Source: Lachnospiraceae bacterium YSD2013 (GTDB lineage: Bacteria > Bacillota > Clostridia > Lachnospirales > Lachnospiraceae). Taken from it: a stretch of 64,000 bases of DNA. Of the stretch, positions 16,208 through 25,201 are shown piece by piece; within the stretch, counting starts at the first letter, position 1, and every line of letters begins with the position of its first letter. A program made the translations under genes and the position numbers. The notes beneath the pieces are model-generated. The model did no database searches, was not told the origin of the DNA, and was given only the letters and a program-made list of their open reading frames with translations. The DNA lies in the NCBI GenBank assembly GCA_900100895.1, contig FMTX01000010.1, positions 1 through 64,000 of the forward strand, written 5' to 3'.

Positions 16208-16237
16208 ATCAACCTCTTGATTATGAATTATAAAAAA

Positions 16238-17623
16238 CTACTGTAAACTATCTACTATTGTGAGCACATCATCTATTCTTTTAGCAATTCTCTTTTGCTC
16301 ATCAAACGGAGGAAGCGCAAACAATAACGGATATATTTTCTTTCCTGAAACTACTGGCTGAGCCGCTCCGTTCGTATTCTGTCCAAGATTCATATTCCTA
16401 AGAGCATACACCAAAAAATCACGATTAATTAAATTCTTAGGATATTGAGTGATAAACGCATTATCAGTCACCCACGCTTTTTCAGGCGTTACATGTACAC
16501 TTCCACAATAGAATCCAACTCTACCAATTACTATTGTCTCTTCATTAACGAGCGATTCATCATGATAACCTGTGACTCCATTTCCACCATATACGGGAAT
16601 ATCGCCTTTCCCCATTTGATATGATGTCAACCCTGTTCCCGAATTAATTTTAATGAGTTCTCCAAGCCTTACCCACTTCCAGTTTTTAGGTATCTCAAAC
16701 GGAATCTCATCTGCAGCAATATCCGGAAGCGGTTTTTCCTTTTTAATCCTTCCTTCCTTAATCAGCTGTGACTTTTGATTCTGGATCTGAGCATATAAGT
16801 CTTCAGCATCTCCATCCTCAGGAAGCTGCTCCGTCAGTTTGCCCTGAATACCCGCATCAATAATCTTGCCCTTCAATACCGCAAGGTCGTTGCTGTATTT
16901 TGCCTGAAGGTCATCTATGATATCAATTTCTGAAAGAACCCTTTCAAGCTTTGCAACAATTCTCTCTTGTTCAGCTAACGGCGGTAACGGAACAATTGCT
17001 TTTTTTAATATATCTTGTGTTACTTGATTTATCTGCTTTGTATCGTCATCTGAAAAATACCTTCTAAATGCATCCGTGGTTAAATAAAAATATATGTATT
17101 TAAAAAGCGATGTCCTCAGAATAGCCATGAAAGCTCCGAACGAAACATCACCAAGTTCTCCATCATAAATTGCACATTTACCAACTAAGTTCTTACTCCC
17201 ATTTCTCGAACAAATCAAGATATCGTTTTTCCGAATATACTGATTTTCGCGCACTTCGCAATTGACACGTACGAGGTCAGAATAATCAAATGCACCGTTT
17301 TTAATATTGTTTGACCGTAGCACTACGGTTCCTTCATCTACAATGTTTTCAGGATGATATGTTAAACCGATATTAGTATCGCTTATTTCATACAATCTTA
17401 CCCATTTCCAATTATCTGGCACCTCAAACGGTATTTCCTCTGCAGCAATATCCGGAAGTGCCTTATCCTTTTTTATCTTTCCTTCCTTAATCAGCTGCAA
17501 CTTTTGATCCAGTATCTGGGCATACAAAGTCTCAGCATCTCCATCACTTGGAAGTTGTTCTGTTAGTTTTCCCTGTATGGCAAGGTCAATAACCTTTTTT
17601 CTTAAAGCCTCTGTATCTATCAT
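16238..17623 (-). CDS. hsdS: Type I restriction-modification specificity subunit HsdS
   Basis: HsdS sets the DNA target of the type I complex. The 461-aa protein has two target-recognition domains separated and ended by helical conserved regions. Each half begins with a near-duplicate of about 70 residues (K-V-I-D-L-A-I-Q-G-K-L-T-E-Q-L-P and K-I-I-D-A-G-I-Q-G-K-L-T-E-Q-L-P, later N-W-K-W-V-R-L). Each half also has an L-P-P-(L/F)-x-E-Q-x-R-I motif preceding a coiled spacer. The two recognition domains differ, implying a bipartite target. The start ATG overlaps the hsdM stop by 4 bp. The duplicated conserved regions are substrates for recombination that could swap recognition domains, though no spare hsdS copy is visible. 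Confidence 0.95.
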   Translation of the reverse strand: MIDTEALRKKVIDLAIQGKLTEQLPSDGDAETLYAQILDQKLQLIKEGKIKKDKALPDIAAEEIPFEVPDNWKWVRLYEISDTNIGLTYHPENIVDEGTVVLRSNNIKNGAFDYSDLVRVNCEVRENQYIRKNDILICSRNGSKNLVGKCAIYDGELGDVSFGAFMAILRTSLFKYIYFYLTTDAFRRYFSDDDTKQINQVTQDILKKAIVPLPPLAEQERIVAKLERVLSEIDIIDDLQAKYSNDLAVLKGKIIDAGIQGKLTEQLPEDGDAEDLYAQIQNQKSQLIKEGRIKKEKPLPDIAADEIPFEIPKNWKWVRLGELIKINSGTGLTSYQMGKGDIPVYGGNGVTGYHDESLVNEETIVIGRVGFYCGSVHVTPEKAWVTDNAFITQYPKNLINRDFLVYALRNMNLGQNTNGAAQPVVSGKKIYPLLFALPPFDEQKRIAKRIDDVLTIVDSLQ

Positions 17624-19035
17624 AAATCAACGCCCCCGAGAAGTTCTTTAAGCTTTGCTACAGCTTCAGCTATACCATCAGATTCAGCCTGCATATCGTC
17701 AAGCACTTCCTGAACTGTACGCTCATCCTTTTCTTCAAGGTCGAGCCACTTAAAGTCAAGCGTATCTGCTTTCTTTACTTCTTCTGCAGTAAACCTTCTC
17801 CATCTTCCGTTCGGATTTTCTTCGCTATAGGTAGGCTTTCTATCCTGCTGATGTCCTGAACAGTAACAGGAAACAAACTCATCAAGGTCAGAACGCACCA
17901 TAGGCTTGGTTGCCATGGTATGCTTTATACCTGTACGATAGTCGTATACCCAGATATCCTTTGTCTCTTCTCCCTTATCGAAGAAAAGAACATTGGTCTT
18001 TACGCCATTAGCGTAAAAGATTCCCGTTGGAAGCCTAAGAATCGTGTGTAAGTTATAATCCTTGAGAAGTTTTTCACGTACTTTTGCTGTAGCTCCCTGA
18101 TCGGTAAGAACACTATCAGGAAGGACCACACCAACACGGCCACCGGTCTTTACAATGGACATGATATGCTGTAAGAAATTCACCTGATTATCCGAAGTCT
18201 TTACAAACTCAGGACGGTTTGCATATACTTCAACACTTCCCTGCGGTCTGGTTCCAAAAGGGGGATTTGTAAGAACTACCTTATACATTTTGTCAGAAGT
18301 ATCAATGAGCGAGTCCTGATATGCAATGGGGCTCTTGTTGACTCCAATGTCATGTAAGAATAAATTCATTGATGCAAGCGTAACAACAAGAGCTGTATTG
18401 TCAGCGCCAAACAACGCATTGTTCTTAAGAAATGCCTGCTTTTCAATATCTTTGCTCTGGTTCTTCATATGTTCAAAAGCCGCAAGTAAGAATCCGCCAG
18501 TGCCACAGCATGGGTCAGCTACAGTTTCATCAATCTTAGGGTCTACAACTTCAATAATAGCCTGAATAAGCGCACGAGGAGTAAAGTATTGTCCGGCGCC
18601 GCTCTTTCTATCCTGGCCGTTTTCTTCCAGTATGCGTTCGTAAATAGCTCCCTTAAGGTCGCCCTCCATCATATACCAGTTTTCACTTGCTACCATCTTG
18701 AAAACTTCTTTAAGCATAACTGGGCGGTCTATTTTGTTGGTTGCTCTTGTAAAGATTGTGCCAATAAGACCGTTCTCCTCAGAGAGGTCTTTAAGAATCG
18801 CCTCATACTTATCCACTAAATCTTGTCCGCTTAAATCAGCAACATCCTTCCACTTATATCCATCCGGTATAGAGTTGCCAAGCCCAAGTTCTTCTTTTTC
18901 TGCATCCATCTTCAAAAAAAGAATATATGTAAGCTGAGTAATATAGTCTGTAAAGCCTACTCCTGCAGCCGCCATAACATTGGCTATATCCTTTACTTTT
19001 TTAACTAATGCTGTTTCACTTTTTTGATTTGCCAT
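17620..19035 (-). CDS. hsdM: Type I restriction-modification methylase subunit HsdM
   Basis: HsdM methylates adenine in the target set by HsdS. The 471-aa product contains an N-terminal helical domain (residues 1-130), motif I D-P-C-C-G-T-G-G-F-L-L (about 183-193) and motif IV N-P-P-F-G (about 266-270), all intact. The R-K-S-G-A-G-Q-Y-F-T-P-R motif before motif I is the usual HsdM signature. It lies 2 bp after hsdR and overlaps hsdS by 4 bp, so the three are transcribed and translated together. It contrasts with the neighbouring degenerate methylase, where the same motifs are altered. Confidence 0.96.
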   Translation of the reverse strand: MANQKSETALVKKVKDIANVMAAAGVGFTDYITQLTYILFLKMDAEKEELGLGNSIPDGYKWKDVADLSGQDLVDKYEAILKDLSEENGLIGTIFTRATNKIDRPVMLKEVFKMVASENWYMMEGDLKGAIYERILEENGQDRKSGAGQYFTPRALIQAIIEVVDPKIDETVADPCCGTGGFLLAAFEHMKNQSKDIEKQAFLKNNALFGADNTALVVTLASMNLFLHDIGVNKSPIAYQDSLIDTSDKMYKVVLTNPPFGTRPQGSVEVYANRPEFVKTSDNQVNFLQHIMSIVKTGGRVGVVLPDSVLTDQGATAKVREKLLKDYNLHTILRLPTGIFYANGVKTNVLFFDKGEETKDIWVYDYRTGIKHTMATKPMVRSDLDEFVSCYCSGHQQDRKPTYSEENPNGRWRRFTAEEVKKADTLDFKWLDLEEKDERTVQEVLDDMQAESDGIAEAVAKLKELLGGVDL

Positions 19036-19037
19036 CT

Positions 19038-21782
19038 TTAAGCCGTCCTTAAAATAAATTTAGCAAGTGTATTCATCTCGCCATTCAATTCTTGTGCACT
19101 AAAACTTTGTACTCCTCGTCTCCACAAATCTGTGTCTATAGAGTTAAGTTCTAACGCTGTGATTGCGCCATCATTGATAATATACTCAGCTATCTGACGC
19201 ATTATTTCTACCTGATCCTTAGTAAGGATACGCTGATTCTGTCCACAATAGAGACTGAATTTCTGTGCGTAACCTACTATAAGGCTGGTAAGTCTTTGAT
19301 TCTTTTTATATGCATACCTTACAATCTGGATAAGATTGGTAAGTGCATTAACGTTATACTTTGTATCTAACTCATCTACGTTTCCGTCTTCATCAAGAAT
19401 CTTATAGTTCTTCCATATGTTGTAAATGCCAAACTGACCGCTTTCAGATAAGAGCCTATCGCGTAGCTCAGTTAACATCGTATATGTGATGAGTGTATCT
19501 TCGGAATTGTATATGATACGCAAAGCCTCAATAGTATCTTTATTGTCTTCAAGGCATTTCTCAAAGTTATCGATAAACGACTGTGCAGTCTCCTTTGAAA
19601 AACCTGCATAAAGGACTGTATCCTTTTCATCTATTGTTATAGAATAGCCTCTTTGCATCTCAATAAGTTTCTTGCGTGCCGATATGTTACTCATCAGAAT
19701 ATCTATGAGTGCTCGCCGTGTTGCATTGTCGTTAGATGGACTAACAAACTCTTCAAGTGAGTTATTATCAAACGCTTCCTGAATGCGATGAGCCAAGGTA
19801 CGAGGCGCAAATCCAAAGCTGTCTATAAAACTATCAAGATGCTTCCCAAATAAGGCATTGTCTTCATATCGCCTATTTATTGTAGAGCAATAGTTTCTTA
19901 ATAACGCAAGGTTCTCATCACTTAATTCACCATGTGCTAAGTGCTCAAGCAGATGCACCAATGATAATGTTTTGCCCTTAATTTTCCATCCGCCGGTAGG
20001 CATAAGATGTTCATGCTCAGTGACACCAACTGCATCAACAATGTAGTAACAATCCTTGGTTGTTGCATTAGGCGTAATCTCTGTAAACTTATCATCCGTA
20101 ATAGAACGGCATCCTCTGCCCTTCATCTGCGTATATAAAACTTCCGATATGACATCACGCATAAACAGAACAACTTCAAGCGGCTTTACATCTGTTCCTG
20201 TAGCTACAAGTGTAACTGTAACCGCAATACGGAAGTCTCTTTCTGTTCTAAAGTCTCTAATAAGTGCGTTCGAATCTCCCGCTGCATAAGTAATCTTTTG
20301 TACAAAATGCTCGGGGGTATTTCCGTCAAACTCGTCCTTGAATACTTCTTTTGCTATTTCCACAATCTGTGTTGCATGATTGTCATCCTTAGCAAATATT
20401 AACGTCTTCGGAATGTATTCCCATTTTTTCTCTCGTTCCGGGTATAGGTCAGTATATATAGCATCTTTATATGTCGAAAGTACTTTCCTGATCTGGTCCT
20501 TGTTGGTCACAGAACGGTCAAGGTCTTCACGCACAAAACTAACATCATGATCCATGTTATATGTGTATGTTGTTCCGTTTTTATGGGTAGTCTCAACAAC
20601 GTCTGAGCCTTCCCTTATTATTCCGCCATCTTCAGTGTTTGCTGTAGCAATTCTATACACTCTGGACGGAACGTTAACACCATCAACAACCGAATCGTCA
20701 TAAGTGTAGTTCTCAACGATATTGCGATTAAAGAAGGCATAAGCCTCTTCTGTCGGCGTAGCTGTAAGGCCAAGAATCTTGGCATCTTTGAAATATTTAA
20801 GAACGGACTGCCATTTGCCGTAAATTGATCTATGACACTCATCCACTACAATAAACTGGAAATAATCCGGCGGTAGTCTCAGGTTATCGCCTAATTGAAT
20901 TTCAGCCCCGGCAGATTCTCTATCCTCATCTTTTGTTGCTTCTTCGTCTTCAGCATCTTCGTTTGAATCGGTTATCTGTTGACCAGTAAGTATCGCAAAC
21001 AATTTCTGTATAGTTGAAATGACAATATCCGCATCTATGTCAGATTCATGCCTAAGCCTTTTAATCTGATAGAGGCTGCTCATGGGTTGACGTTTTTCAG
21101 TCATATCAAACAAACTAAATTCCGACTCAGCCTGCCTACCAAGGTTATTTCTGTCTACGAGAAAAAGAACACGTTTTGTAGCAGTGTAATTCAATAATCT
21201 ATATGAAGCCATACAAGCAAGGTAAGTCTTACCTGCGCCTGTGGCCAAAACAGCCAAATTCTTTTTATTACCATTTTTGAGTGATTTTTCTAACGAGACT
21301 TCTGCATTGTACTGGCACTCTCTAAGCCCTTTATTTGTTAAGTAAGGTAACGCACCGTACTCAGATGTCTTTCCAATAATCTGAAGCATCTTCTTCGGCG
21401 AATGCATCTCAGATAACTCTTCATAGTCAGAATCTGCATCAAGCATATTCTTGAAAACAATCTTATTACCATTAGCCATGTAGACAAGCGGAATAAAACC
21501 TTCAAACCAAAGGCCATACCAGCTCTGCGGGTGTGTTGAGTAACCTTCAGCCTGTCGCTCCACATCTTCATCAAGATTATTCTCTTCTCGCTTGGCTTCT
21601 ACGACAGCGATAGCCTTATTGTCAATAAAAAGCAAGTAATCGCTCTCCGTGTTCCCCTGCATCAAGGCTTCTCGAACCGCAACGGTCTCAAACGGAACAT
21701 ATTCGTCTCGATCGACTATATTCCAACCGGCTTCGTTTAATTGTTTATCAATCTTAACTCGAGCTCTTTCTTCTGGGAGCAT
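19038..21782 (-). CDS. hsdR: Type I restriction endonuclease/helicase subunit HsdR
   Basis: HsdR translocates and cuts unmodified DNA. The 914-aa protein begins with a PD-(D/E)XK nuclease domain (S-D-Y-L-L-F-I-D-N and A-V-V-E-A-K-R-E), followed by a superfamily 2 helicase: Walker A in A-T-G-A-G-K-T, Walker B V-V-D-E-C-H-R-S, motif III L-T-A-T-P and motif VI M-K-G-R-G-C-R. A long helical C-terminal region (about 640-914) should bind HsdM. The start at 21782 has GGAAG upstream. It is the first gene of the minus-strand operon; a 16-bp imperfect inverted repeat lies 38-80 bp upstream of the start. Confidence 0.95.
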   Translation of the reverse strand: MLPEERARVKIDKQLNEAGWNIVDRDEYVPFETVAVREALMQGNTESDYLLFIDNKAIAVVEAKREENNLDEDVERQAEGYSTHPQSWYGLWFEGFIPLVYMANGNKIVFKNMLDADSDYEELSEMHSPKKMLQIIGKTSEYGALPYLTNKGLRECQYNAEVSLEKSLKNGNKKNLAVLATGAGKTYLACMASYRLLNYTATKRVLFLVDRNNLGRQAESEFSLFDMTEKRQPMSSLYQIKRLRHESDIDADIVISTIQKLFAILTGQQITDSNEDAEDEEATKDEDRESAGAEIQLGDNLRLPPDYFQFIVVDECHRSIYGKWQSVLKYFKDAKILGLTATPTEEAYAFFNRNIVENYTYDDSVVDGVNVPSRVYRIATANTEDGGIIREGSDVVETTHKNGTTYTYNMDHDVSFVREDLDRSVTNKDQIRKVLSTYKDAIYTDLYPEREKKWEYIPKTLIFAKDDNHATQIVEIAKEVFKDEFDGNTPEHFVQKITYAAGDSNALIRDFRTERDFRIAVTVTLVATGTDVKPLEVVLFMRDVISEVLYTQMKGRGCRSITDDKFTEITPNATTKDCYYIVDAVGVTEHEHLMPTGGWKIKGKTLSLVHLLEHLAHGELSDENLALLRNYCSTINRRYEDNALFGKHLDSFIDSFGFAPRTLAHRIQEAFDNNSLEEFVSPSNDNATRRALIDILMSNISARKKLIEMQRGYSITIDEKDTVLYAGFSKETAQSFIDNFEKCLEDNKDTIEALRIIYNSEDTLITYTMLTELRDRLLSESGQFGIYNIWKNYKILDEDGNVDELDTKYNVNALTNLIQIVRYAYKKNQRLTSLIVGYAQKFSLYCGQNQRILTKDQVEIMRQIAEYIINDGAITALELNSIDTDLWRRGVQSFSAQELNGEMNTLAKFILRTA

Positions 21783-21819
21783 AAGTTTTTCTTCCTTTCT
21801 GACAACTGAATAAACATCA

Positions 21820-21862
21820 TTACTATTATCGCAACTTTTGCTTTTGGTTGCAATAATAGTAA
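21820..21862. promoter_or_regulatory. Inverted repeat upstream of hsdR
   Basis: TTACTATTAT-c-GCAAC (21820-21835) is mirrored by GTTGC-a-ATAATAGTAA (21847-21862), 16-nt arms with one mismatch around an 11-nt loop. It is centred about 60 bp upstream of the hsdR start, where a promoter or operator is expected. It also lies just before the truncated 5' end of the integrase remnant, so it could mark a rearrangement junction. Confidence 0.6.
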
Positions 21863-21881
21863 ACCAACAAATATTGTAATT

Positions 21882-22184
21882 TTGATTTCATTTAACATCA
21901 GCAAATCAGAAAAAGTGTTCTCTCACATGGGAAAGCAGTTAACAAGTAGTGTGTGCAATAACTATTTGCGAAACGTATGCAAGACTATCGTGATTGATTA
22001 CAGATCGGTTCACAAGATACGTAAGACATTTGCTACCGCTCTTTTAAATAGCGGTGTAGAAAAAATTTATGTAAAAACAATTATGGGCCACGAAGATATC
22101 AATACAACGAGGAGCCATTACTACTATTGCAACAAAAGAAAAAAAGATTACAAAAACCAGATAAAATCTGCTATCGTAATCTAA
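21882..22184 (+). pseudogene. Truncated tyrosine recombinase/integrase (C-terminal part)
   Basis: Only the C-terminal half of a tyrosine integrase catalytic domain remains. It has the box II H-K-I-R-K-T (H-x-x-R) motif, G-V-E-K-I-Y-V-K-T-I-M-G-H-E-D and the tyrosine region T-R-S-H-Y-Y-Y. The first catalytic arginine and the DNA-binding N-terminus are absent; there is no convincing ribosome-binding site at 21882. The gene points towards tRNA-Glu and ends 69 bp before the tRNA 3' end, the normal position of an integrase next to its attachment site. The matching tail at 10791-10856 shows the same C-terminus in a second copy. Confidence 0.85.
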
Positions 22185-22218
22185 TCGTGTCCCTTTTTGA
22201 TTGACTCAATCAAAAAGC

Positions 22219-22249
22219 AATAAAAAAACCCTTGCATTTACAAGGGTTT
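22219..22249 (-). terminator. Terminator of tRNA-Glu
   Basis: AAACCCTTG (22226-22234) and CAAGGGTTT (22241-22249) form a 9-bp stem, followed on the minus strand by TTTTTATT. It lies 3 nt past the tRNA 3' end, as expected for a tRNA transcription unit. The same element occurs at 10898-10921. Confidence 0.85.
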
Positions 22250-22252
22250 GCG

Positions 22253-22324
22253 CAGCTGATAGGGGAATCGAACCCCTGTTTCCGCCGTGAGAGGGCGGCG
22301 TCTTAACCGCTTGACCAATCAGCC
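22253..22324 (-). tRNA. tRNA-Glu (CUC anticodon)
   Basis: The minus strand folds into a complete 72-nt cloverleaf. The acceptor pairs GGCTGAT with ATCAGCT (with a G-U wobble at position 1-72) and G is the discriminator base; the D-loop reads GGTCAAGCGGTTAAGAC. The anticodon arm is CCGCC-CTCTCAC-GGCGG, giving anticodon CUC, and the T-arm is CAGGGG-TTCGATT-CCCCT. CCA is not encoded. Its 3' end is the integration site of the adjacent island. Confidence 0.95.
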
Positions 22325-22328
22325 ATGA

Positions 22329-22384
22329 TACAAGCGCTCTCGCGAGCACTTGTATATATTATCGTATGTTACAGGAAATTGCAA
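22329..22384 (-). promoter_or_regulatory. Promoter and leader hairpin of tRNA-Glu
   Basis: On the minus strand TTGCAA (22379-22384) and TAATAT (22356-22361) are separated by exactly 17 nt, a good sigma-A promoter. The predicted 5' leader holds a hairpin (ACAAGTGCTC/GAGCGCTTGT, about 22330-22353) just before the tRNA. RNase P would remove this leader. Confidence 0.65.
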
Positions 22385-22399
22385 GTACTTTTTTTAATT

Positions 22400-24367
22400 T
22401 TATTGAGAAACAATTTCCACGTATGATTTAACGGTTTTCTTGTACACCAAAAGGTAGAAAAGTGCAAAGGCCGCGAAGCAAATCAGGTACGACATAATGA
22501 ATACTTTAAGGTCGTTAAGGCCGAGTAAGAACAAAAGCTTACGTACTATCGGAGCTGAGAAAGCAAGGTGCACGGCAGCCAGAGCCAAAGGTGAGAAGAA
22601 AGTGATCAGGGTCTGCGAATTGATGCCTGCTTTGATTTCTTTGACCGTCATGCCTACGCTTCGCATGGTCTTGTATGAGCTTGCGTCTTCGTAGCCTTCA
22701 GTAAGCTGCTTAAAGTAAATGATGAAAGCGCATGCGCCCATGAATACGATGCTTAAGAATACACCGAGGAGCAATAAACTTGCGTACATGTCTTTAAATT
22801 CAAGCTTCTCTTCTGCCTTGGAAATAACTCTGTACATGCCGATATCGCTCCAGAGTTTATTGGCCTTTTCAATGATTTGCTCATCGGGCAATTCGGTGTT
22901 AAATCCCCAACCGGCGCTCAATGTAACCTGTGCTTTTATTGACATGGCGTAGTCATTAAGCTTCTTAATATCCTTAACCACCGCGCGATAGCTTCTGACT
23001 ATATCTGTTCCGTAGAAGGGCGATTCGTCTCTTCCCACGACTTTGTACTTAAGTCCGTCAATATCAAACACTTCTTTTTCAAACTTGGCAGTGCTGGGAA
23101 GGAAGAATATTTCATCGTCTGCCAAAGAAAGGTTAGCATTATAAGCCTTGTTGTAATCGTCAAGCTCTGCGATTTCAACCATTGAGTAATTGCCTACGTC
23201 GGCCGGCATAAGATTCTGGTCTTCTCTTAAAAATGTTACACCGTCTTCATTGGCCAAAGCTATGAAGTCTTCATATCTTTCAAACAATACATCTTCAGGC
23301 TTAACATCTTCAAAGTTCGAATGAATCTTGTCGTAGAGTTCTGAAGAATCAAGTGCCGCCCATGATTCATATGAGTCTATGGAATTGGCGCTGATATATA
23401 CATCTGTAGGATACATCTTATCAATGGATGAATTCATGCCTATGTACAAAGAACTCGTCGCGCCGAGCATAACCATTACCATGGTAGCAAGTATACAGAT
23501 TGTGGCAAGGCCCGCACCGTTTCTCTTCATACGATAAATCATGCCGGAAACGGGTACGAAGTGTCTGGGATTGTAATAGTACTTTTTATTTTTCTTAAGC
23601 ACCTTACAAATAAAGACGCTTCCAGCCTGGAACAACATATATGTTGCCACAATTACCGCTATTACTGCGATAAAGAAAATGTTAAATGACTCAACCGCGT
23701 CCTGAATCCTAATCGCGTACCAGTAAGCCACTCCGAGAATAACAATACCGCCGATGGCAAAAAGTATGTTGGTCCTAGGCTCCTTCTCTCCCGCGTTGGT
23801 GCTTCTAAGTAACTCGATGGGCTTGTTGATGATAACCTTAGCGGCCGAGAATATATAAAGTATCAGCATAATAACCGCATAGAATATAACAATCATTACC
23901 ATCGACTTGGTGTCGAGATAGAATGAATAGTCGGCGGGGTATCCGCACATCTTAATAAGTATAAGCTCGAAAAGCTTAGACAAAAGAATACCTGCGGCGA
24001 ATCCGAATACAATACCGAGGGTGCCGACAATAAGTGTCTCACCGAGGAGGATTCTTACCACGTTTTTCTTGTTCATACCTAAGATGTTGTAAAGTGCAAA
24101 TTCGAAGTTTCTTCTTTTGGCAAGAAATGAGTTGGTGTAAAGCAGGAACAAACAGCTGAATACCACCATTACTAACTTACCCATGCCCATAATCGCATAT
24201 AAAACGGTGGCGCCGCGCATCCTGCTGATGGCGGGTGACTCAACGAGGTAATAAACCACGTAGGAAATCGCTACCATGCCGGCGAGGGAAATAATGTAGG
24301 GTATATAGAGCTTTTTGTTCTTCTTGATACCGTCAACCGCAAGTCTTGTAAATAATCCTGCGCTCAT
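22400..24367 (-). CDS. BceB-like ABC transporter permease
   Basis: The 655-aa membrane protein is the permease of a peptide-antibiotic resistance ABC transporter of the BceAB type. It has ten predicted helices with the topology of this family: one N-terminal helix, FtsX-like helices 2-4 and later groups, and a large extracellular domain of about 200 residues (roughly 310-510) between helices 7 and 8, where such permeases bind the peptide. M-S-A-G-L-F-T-R-L-A starts 13 nt after a GGAGGT site. It begins 1 bp after bceA stop, so the two are co-translated. It also acts as the sensor partner of the adjacent histidine kinase. Confidence 0.9.
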   Translation of the reverse strand: MSAGLFTRLAVDGIKKNKKLYIPYIISLAGMVAISYVVYYLVESPAISRMRGATVLYAIMGMGKLVMVVFSCLFLLYTNSFLAKRRNFEFALYNILGMNKKNVVRILLGETLIVGTLGIVFGFAAGILLSKLFELILIKMCGYPADYSFYLDTKSMVMIVIFYAVIMLILYIFSAAKVIINKPIELLRSTNAGEKEPRTNILFAIGGIVILGVAYWYAIRIQDAVESFNIFFIAVIAVIVATYMLFQAGSVFICKVLKKNKKYYYNPRHFVPVSGMIYRMKRNGAGLATICILATMVMVMLGATSSLYIGMNSSIDKMYPTDVYISANSIDSYESWAALDSSELYDKIHSNFEDVKPEDVLFERYEDFIALANEDGVTFLREDQNLMPADVGNYSMVEIAELDDYNKAYNANLSLADDEIFFLPSTAKFEKEVFDIDGLKYKVVGRDESPFYGTDIVRSYRAVVKDIKKLNDYAMSIKAQVTLSAGWGFNTELPDEQIIEKANKLWSDIGMYRVISKAEEKLEFKDMYASLLLLGVFLSIVFMGACAFIIYFKQLTEGYEDASSYKTMRSVGMTVKEIKAGINSQTLITFFSPLALAAVHLAFSAPIVRKLLFLLGLNDLKVFIMSYLICFAAFALFYLLVYKKTVKSYVEIVSQ

Positions 24368-24368
24368 A

Positions 24369-25127
24369 TTATTTACCTCCCTGAGAAAGAAGGGTCAGAG
24401 TGTCGGAAATAGCCTTATACATTTCCTCGAAGCTCTTCTCTCCTCTGTAAAGTTCATGGAATACAATACCGTCTTTAATAAAAAGAACGCGCTTCGCATG
24501 GCTTGCAGCCTTGGTGGAGTGGGTAACCATGAGGATGGTCTGGCCTGTCTTGTTGATGTTTTCAAATACCTCGAGAAGCTCGTCGGTAGACTTGGAGTCA
24601 AGTGCTCCGGTAGGCTCGTCGGCTAAGAGTAACTGGGGCTTGGTGATGATCGCTCTGGCTACCGCCGCTCTCTGCTTCTGTCCTCCGGATACCTCGTAAG
24701 GATACTTGTCGAGGAGTTCGCTGATTCCGAGTTCCTTGGCGATGGGCTCGAGCTTCGCATTCATTTCTTTGTGCTTTTCTCCCTTAAGTACGAGGGGAAG
24801 GAAAATGTTATCTCTTATAGAGAAAGAATCGATAAGGTTAAAATCCTGGAACACATAGCCTAAGTTGTCGCGTCTGAACACTGCCATGTCGCTTTCTTTG
24901 ATATCCACTACGTTCTTACCCTTTAAGAGGACGGAACCTCCGGTGGGCTTATCAAGCGCAGCAAGGATGTTAAGAAGCGTTGTCTTACCTGAACCGGACT
25001 CACCCATTATTGCAACGTATTCGCCTTCTTCCACAGAGAAGAATACGCCCTTAAGCGCGTCCACTCTGTTGGTGCCGAGGCGGCTTACGTATGTTTTCTT
25101 TAAATCATCTACTTTTAAAATGTTCAT
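24369..25127 (-). CDS. BceA-like ABC transporter ATPase
   Basis: This 252-aa ATPase of the MacB/BceA type has all nucleotide-binding motifs: Walker A G-E-S-G-S-G-K-T-T, Q-loop Y-V-F-Q-D-F-N, signature V-S-G-G-Q-K-Q-R, Walker B L-L-L-A-D-E-P-T-G-A-L-D and the H-loop V-T-H-S. The ATG at 25127 has AGGAGGT 8 nt upstream; a TTG two codons earlier is not needed. It powers the permease encoded immediately downstream. The 117-bp gap before it carries the BceR-type operator and should hold the transporter promoter. Confidence 0.93.
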   Translation of the reverse strand: MNILKVDDLKKTYVSRLGTNRVDALKGVFFSVEEGEYVAIMGESGSGKTTLLNILAALDKPTGGSVLLKGKNVVDIKESDMAVFRRDNLGYVFQDFNLIDSFSIRDNIFLPLVLKGEKHKEMNAKLEPIAKELGISELLDKYPYEVSGGQKQRAAVARAIITKPQLLLADEPTGALDSKSTDELLEVFENINKTGQTILMVTHSTKAASHAKRVLFIKDGIVFHELYRGEKSFEEMYKAISDTLTLLSQGGK

Positions 25128-25201
25128 TCTCAATTACCTCCTGTTTATGTACCCATTCTACCAATGCGTGGCGACAGGCTCTATCGATTCTCCTTACAAT
25201 T

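Larger units (their letters stand above)
10924..22276. mobile_element. Integrative island at tRNA-Glu(CUC) with extended type I R-M operon
   Basis: The island spans 11.35 kb between a 25-bp duplicated tRNA-Glu 3' end. Contents, all minus except the integrase remnant: SEC-C nuclease, methylase/TRD fusion, 145-aa protein, hsdS, hsdM, hsdR, and a truncated integrase at the tRNA-proximal end. The genes nearest the left end (11153-15701) are visibly richer in A/T than the flanking housekeeping genes. The island probably no longer moves, because the integrase has lost its N-terminal half. An integrase tail left of the left repeat suggests two successive insertions at the same tRNA. The interval 10949-11152 inside the left edge holds no gene I can support; it contains a TTGATTGACC direct repeat near 11001-11020. 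Confidence 0.8.
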
